Below are positions 62,124 to 64,000 of a stretch of DNA of 64,000 nt, in pieces. Position 1 is the stretch's first letter; each line of letters opens with the position of its first letter. The notes below the pieces were generated by a model. That model was not told the origin of the DNA and did not search any database. It saw only the letters and a program-made list of their open reading frames with translations. The position numbers and the translations under genes were made by a program. Source of the DNA: Fodinibius sp052060035 (GTDB taxonomy: Bacteria > Bacteroidota > Rhodothermia > Balneolales > Balneolaceae); the NCBI RefSeq assembly GCF_052060035.1, contig NZ_JBPOEA010000002.1, positions 62,001 through 126,000 of the forward strand, in the 5' to 3' direction.

Positions 62124-63008
62124 ATGAGTATTTCAGATACGAGACTTTATACGGCTTTGGTAACTCCCATGAAAGAAAATGGGGATATACATTTGGATAA
62201 TTTGGCTTCGCTGATCCATAAACAGGATGAGGCGGGTAATGGAGTGCTTGTCTTGGGAAGTACAGGTGAAGGATTGGCGCTGCCCCTTGAAGATAAAAAG
62301 CAGGTCGTCAAAACGGCTGCAAGCCTTAATATTGATGTGCCTATTATGGTTGGAGTAGGGGGATTTAACCTCCGCAAACAGATTGAATGGATTGAGTATT
62401 GCCATCAATTTGATGTAGATTCCTTTCTGTTAGTGACTCCGCTTTATGCCAAACCGGGTCCAAAGGGACAGGTTCAATGGTTTAAATCATTACTGGATAC
62501 GGCCGACAAAGATTGCATGTTATATAATGTGCCGTCGCGCACGGGCAGTAAAATGAGTCCGTTGGTGCTTAAAGAGCTGGCTGATCATCCGAACTTTGTT
62601 GCAGTTAAAGAAGCCAGTGGTAGCATTGAAGATTATCAGAACTATCGTAAGACGGCCAAAGATATTGCATTTTACAGCGGTGATGACGGGTTGCTTCCGT
62701 TCTTTTCTATGGCTGGATGTGACGGACTTGTTTCGGTGGCATCAAATGTTTGGCCGAAACCCACACATCAATATGTAGATTGGTGTTTGGATGGACGCGG
62801 TCCAGAGTTATTGCCCTTGTGGCAAGAATGTACCGATGCTTTGTTTAGTGGGCCCAATCCGGTTCCGGCAAAAGTATTGCTGCAAGAGAAAGGATGGATT
62901 GAACATGCTACGCTGCATCCACCACTCGTTGAAGAGGATGTGGAGGATATTAGTATCCTCAAAAATGCTGATAATATGATCCAGAGCTGGTATAAAGAGA
63001 ATAGTTAA
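62124..63008 (+). CDS. dapA: 4-hydroxy-tetrahydrodipicolinate synthase DapA
   Basis: A 294-residue TIM-barrel aldolase joining pyruvate and aspartate semialdehyde. GSTGEGLALPLEDKK (~45-59), the Tyr in MLYNVPSRTG (~132-141) and the Schiff-base Lys in FVAVKEASGS (~157-166) are present. FYSGDDGLLPFFSMAGCDGLVSVASNVWP (~182-210) completes the family pattern. It is coupled to dapB and followed by dapD after 55 bases. Confidence 0.95.
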   Translation: MSISDTRLYTALVTPMKENGDIHLDNLASLIHKQDEAGNGVLVLGSTGEGLALPLEDKKQVVKTAASLNIDVPIMVGVGGFNLRKQIEWIEYCHQFDVDSFLLVTPLYAKPGPKGQVQWFKSLLDTADKDCMLYNVPSRTGSKMSPLVLKELADHPNFVAVKEASGSIEDYQNYRKTAKDIAFYSGDDGLLPFFSMAGCDGLVSVASNVWPKPTHQYVDWCLDGRGPELLPLWQECTDALFSGPNPVPAKVLLQEKGWIEHATLHPPLVEEDVEDISILKNADNMIQSWYKENS

Positions 63009-63063
63009 TTCAGAGTATAGGTTTTAGGAGTTATTAATTTCAATATAAATTATTTAAAAGCAG

Positions 63064-63819
63064 ATGAGTAATATTGATTGGGAAGATATTTTAGATAAAC
63101 TGGAAACCGGAGAAGTGCGTGCCGCCGAACCCAAAGGGGATCGGTGGGAGGCCAATCGAGAAGTCAAAGAAGCAATATTGGCTTCTTTTTCGGCCGGTAA
63201 AAATACCGAGTACTCGGGCATTTATGATGGATTTGTTGATAAGCACAACTTACCGCCGCGTCGGTTTTCCGCTGAGGAAAATGTGCGCTTGGTACCGGGC
63301 GGATCATCGGTCCGTCGCGGAGCCTATGTGGCGGAGAATGTCATCATCATGCCGCCGGCTTATGTAAATGTAGGGGGCTATGTGGATGAAGGATCAATGA
63401 TTGACAGTCATGCCTTGGTCGGTTCTTGTGCTCAGGTCGGCAAAAATGTTCATTTGTCAGCAGGAGTGCAGTTAGGCGGGGTGCTTGAACCGGTTGGATT
63501 ATCACCTGTTGTTATTGAAGATGACTGTTTTATCGGTGCCGGATCGGTTATTGTAGAGGGAATTCTTGTCAAGAAAGGTGCGGTCATTGCTCCGGGCGTA
63601 ACGCTTTCAAAATCAATTCCCGTTTACGACTGTGTTAATGAAGAGGTGTTGGGTAAAGGCGCTGATATTCCCGAGCGAGCAGTGGTTGTACCGGGTACCC
63701 GACCCATGAGCGGTGATTGGGCCCAAGAACAGGGTCTTAATGTTGCTTGTCCCCTGATTGTGAAGTACCGCGATGAAGACAGCGATGCCTCTCTTGAATT
63801 GGAAGATGCACTGCGATAA
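63064..63819 (+). CDS. dapD: Tetrahydrodipicolinate N-succinyltransferase DapD
   Basis: A 251-residue enzyme with a left-handed beta-helix. Hexapeptide repeats run from about residue 90 to 205 (e.g. AYVAENVIIMPPAYVNVGGYVDEGSMIDSHALVGSCAQVGKNVHLSAGVQLGG, then CFIGAGSVIVEGILVKKGAVIAPGVTLSKS). It transfers succinyl from succinyl-CoA, which shows the succinylated branch of DAP synthesis, not the acetylated or aminotransferase route. The N-terminal helical region is shorter than in E. coli. Confidence 0.95.
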   Translation: MSNIDWEDILDKLETGEVRAAEPKGDRWEANREVKEAILASFSAGKNTEYSGIYDGFVDKHNLPPRRFSAEENVRLVPGGSSVRRGAYVAENVIIMPPAYVNVGGYVDEGSMIDSHALVGSCAQVGKNVHLSAGVQLGGVLEPVGLSPVVIEDDCFIGAGSVIVEGILVKKGAVIAPGVTLSKSIPVYDCVNEEVLGKGADIPERAVVVPGTRPMSGDWAQEQGLNVACPLIVKYRDEDSDASLELEDALR

Positions 63820-63866
63820 TTACGATCAAAACTTAGATTTCATTTATTCATGTTTAAAAAAGGTTT

Positions 63867-64000
63867 ATGCGTATATTGAAATTCGGTGGTTCCTCGGTGG
63901 GAACTACTGGTGCTATTCGACAGGTTGCAGGTATCATTTCTGAAAAGAAAAAGGACCACCACTTAGCCGTGGTGGTTTCTGCATTTGAAGGGGTTACCGA
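63867..64000 (+). CDS. Aspartokinase, N-terminal fragment at the window edge
   Basis: The first 44 codons are visible, starting MRILKFGGSSVGTTGAIRQV, the KFGGSSV nucleotide-binding motif of aspartate kinases, then VVVSAFEGVT. Translation runs off the end of the window. The product could be the monofunctional enzyme or the aspartokinase-homoserine dehydrogenase fusion. It makes the aspartyl phosphate that feeds the Dap enzymes encoded just upstream. Confidence 0.92.
   Translation, partial: MRILKFGGSSVGTTGAIRQVAGIISEKKKDHHLAVVVSAFEGVT

Noticed and set aside
1..64000. CRISPR array, tRNA or rRNA genes
   Set aside because: I saw no regularly spaced direct repeats, no tRNA T-loop/anticodon patterns in the gaps, and no rRNA-like sequence. 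A covariance-model scan would settle tRNAs.

Overview
The window is a stretch of bacterial chromosome, gene-dense and about 40-45% GC to the eye. It contains no rRNA, tRNA, CRISPR array, insertion sequence or prophage that I could recognise. Gene content and order point to the Balneolota/Rhodothermota side of the Bacteroidota superphylum. The main signs are an arginine cluster with the Bacteroidota-type N-acyl-ornithine transcarbamylase instead of ornithine transcarbamylase, the order yicC-gmk-rpoZ-coaBC, a diheme SdhC with a fumarate-reductase-like SdhA, menaquinone-type MenG, DUF4296 and many lipoproteins. The genus is not determinable from what I can see.

Layout. 1-4600: three consecutive surface lipoprotein genes (three IPT/TIG domains plus propeller; six PD40 blades; collagen-like repeats), with a ~40-bp intergenic element present twice. 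4830-8230: a Ser/Thr kinase with TPRs and its ECF sigma factor. 8358-15048: a minus-strand housekeeping block (xerD, the c-di-AMP phosphodiesterase-type pgpH, ligA, a RodZ-like protein). 15199-20065: a plus-strand run (comF, a membrane protein, a histidine phosphatase, menG, fabZ, panB, surE). 20071-25398: an esterase, a degenerate polysaccharide-deacetylase-like protein, a GNAT-like protein and a multi-PAS histidine kinase. 25395-32412: coaBC, rpoZ, gmk, yicC, an alcohol dehydrogenase, glmM, pduO and yigZ. 32652-36171: sdhCAB. 36308-45128: a complete, tightly coupled arginine operon ending in proC.

From 45773 onwards come recQ, a DUF4296 lipoprotein, an SDR, udk and a cell-wall amidase. Then follows a two-gene unit of a large coiled-coil P-loop ATPase and an MscS-type channel, a lipoprotein M49-like metallopeptidase, an ankyrin protein, and a four-gene minus-strand group that includes an unannotated 54-residue membrane protein. 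A DUF819 transporter-like protein and the lysine/DAP genes dapB-dapA-dapD-aspartokinase close the window, the last gene cut by its end.

How the genes fit together. panB and coaBC serve CoA synthesis. sdhCAB, dapD (succinyl-CoA user) and possibly the arginine pathway (acetyl- or succinyl-blocked intermediates) touch the succinate pool. pgpH, glmM, udk, the amidase, RodZ-like and Dap proteins relate to envelope growth. The kinase/sigma pair and the PAS kinase are the signalling elements.

The parts that look least described are: the ATPase-MscS pair (50966-54938); the arginine operon leader, which has mutually exclusive hairpins, together with a Gln at the residue that sets acyl specificity in the transcarbamylase; the duplicated intergenic element among the lipoproteins; and several structured intergenic regions (sdhA-sdhB, pduO-glmM).
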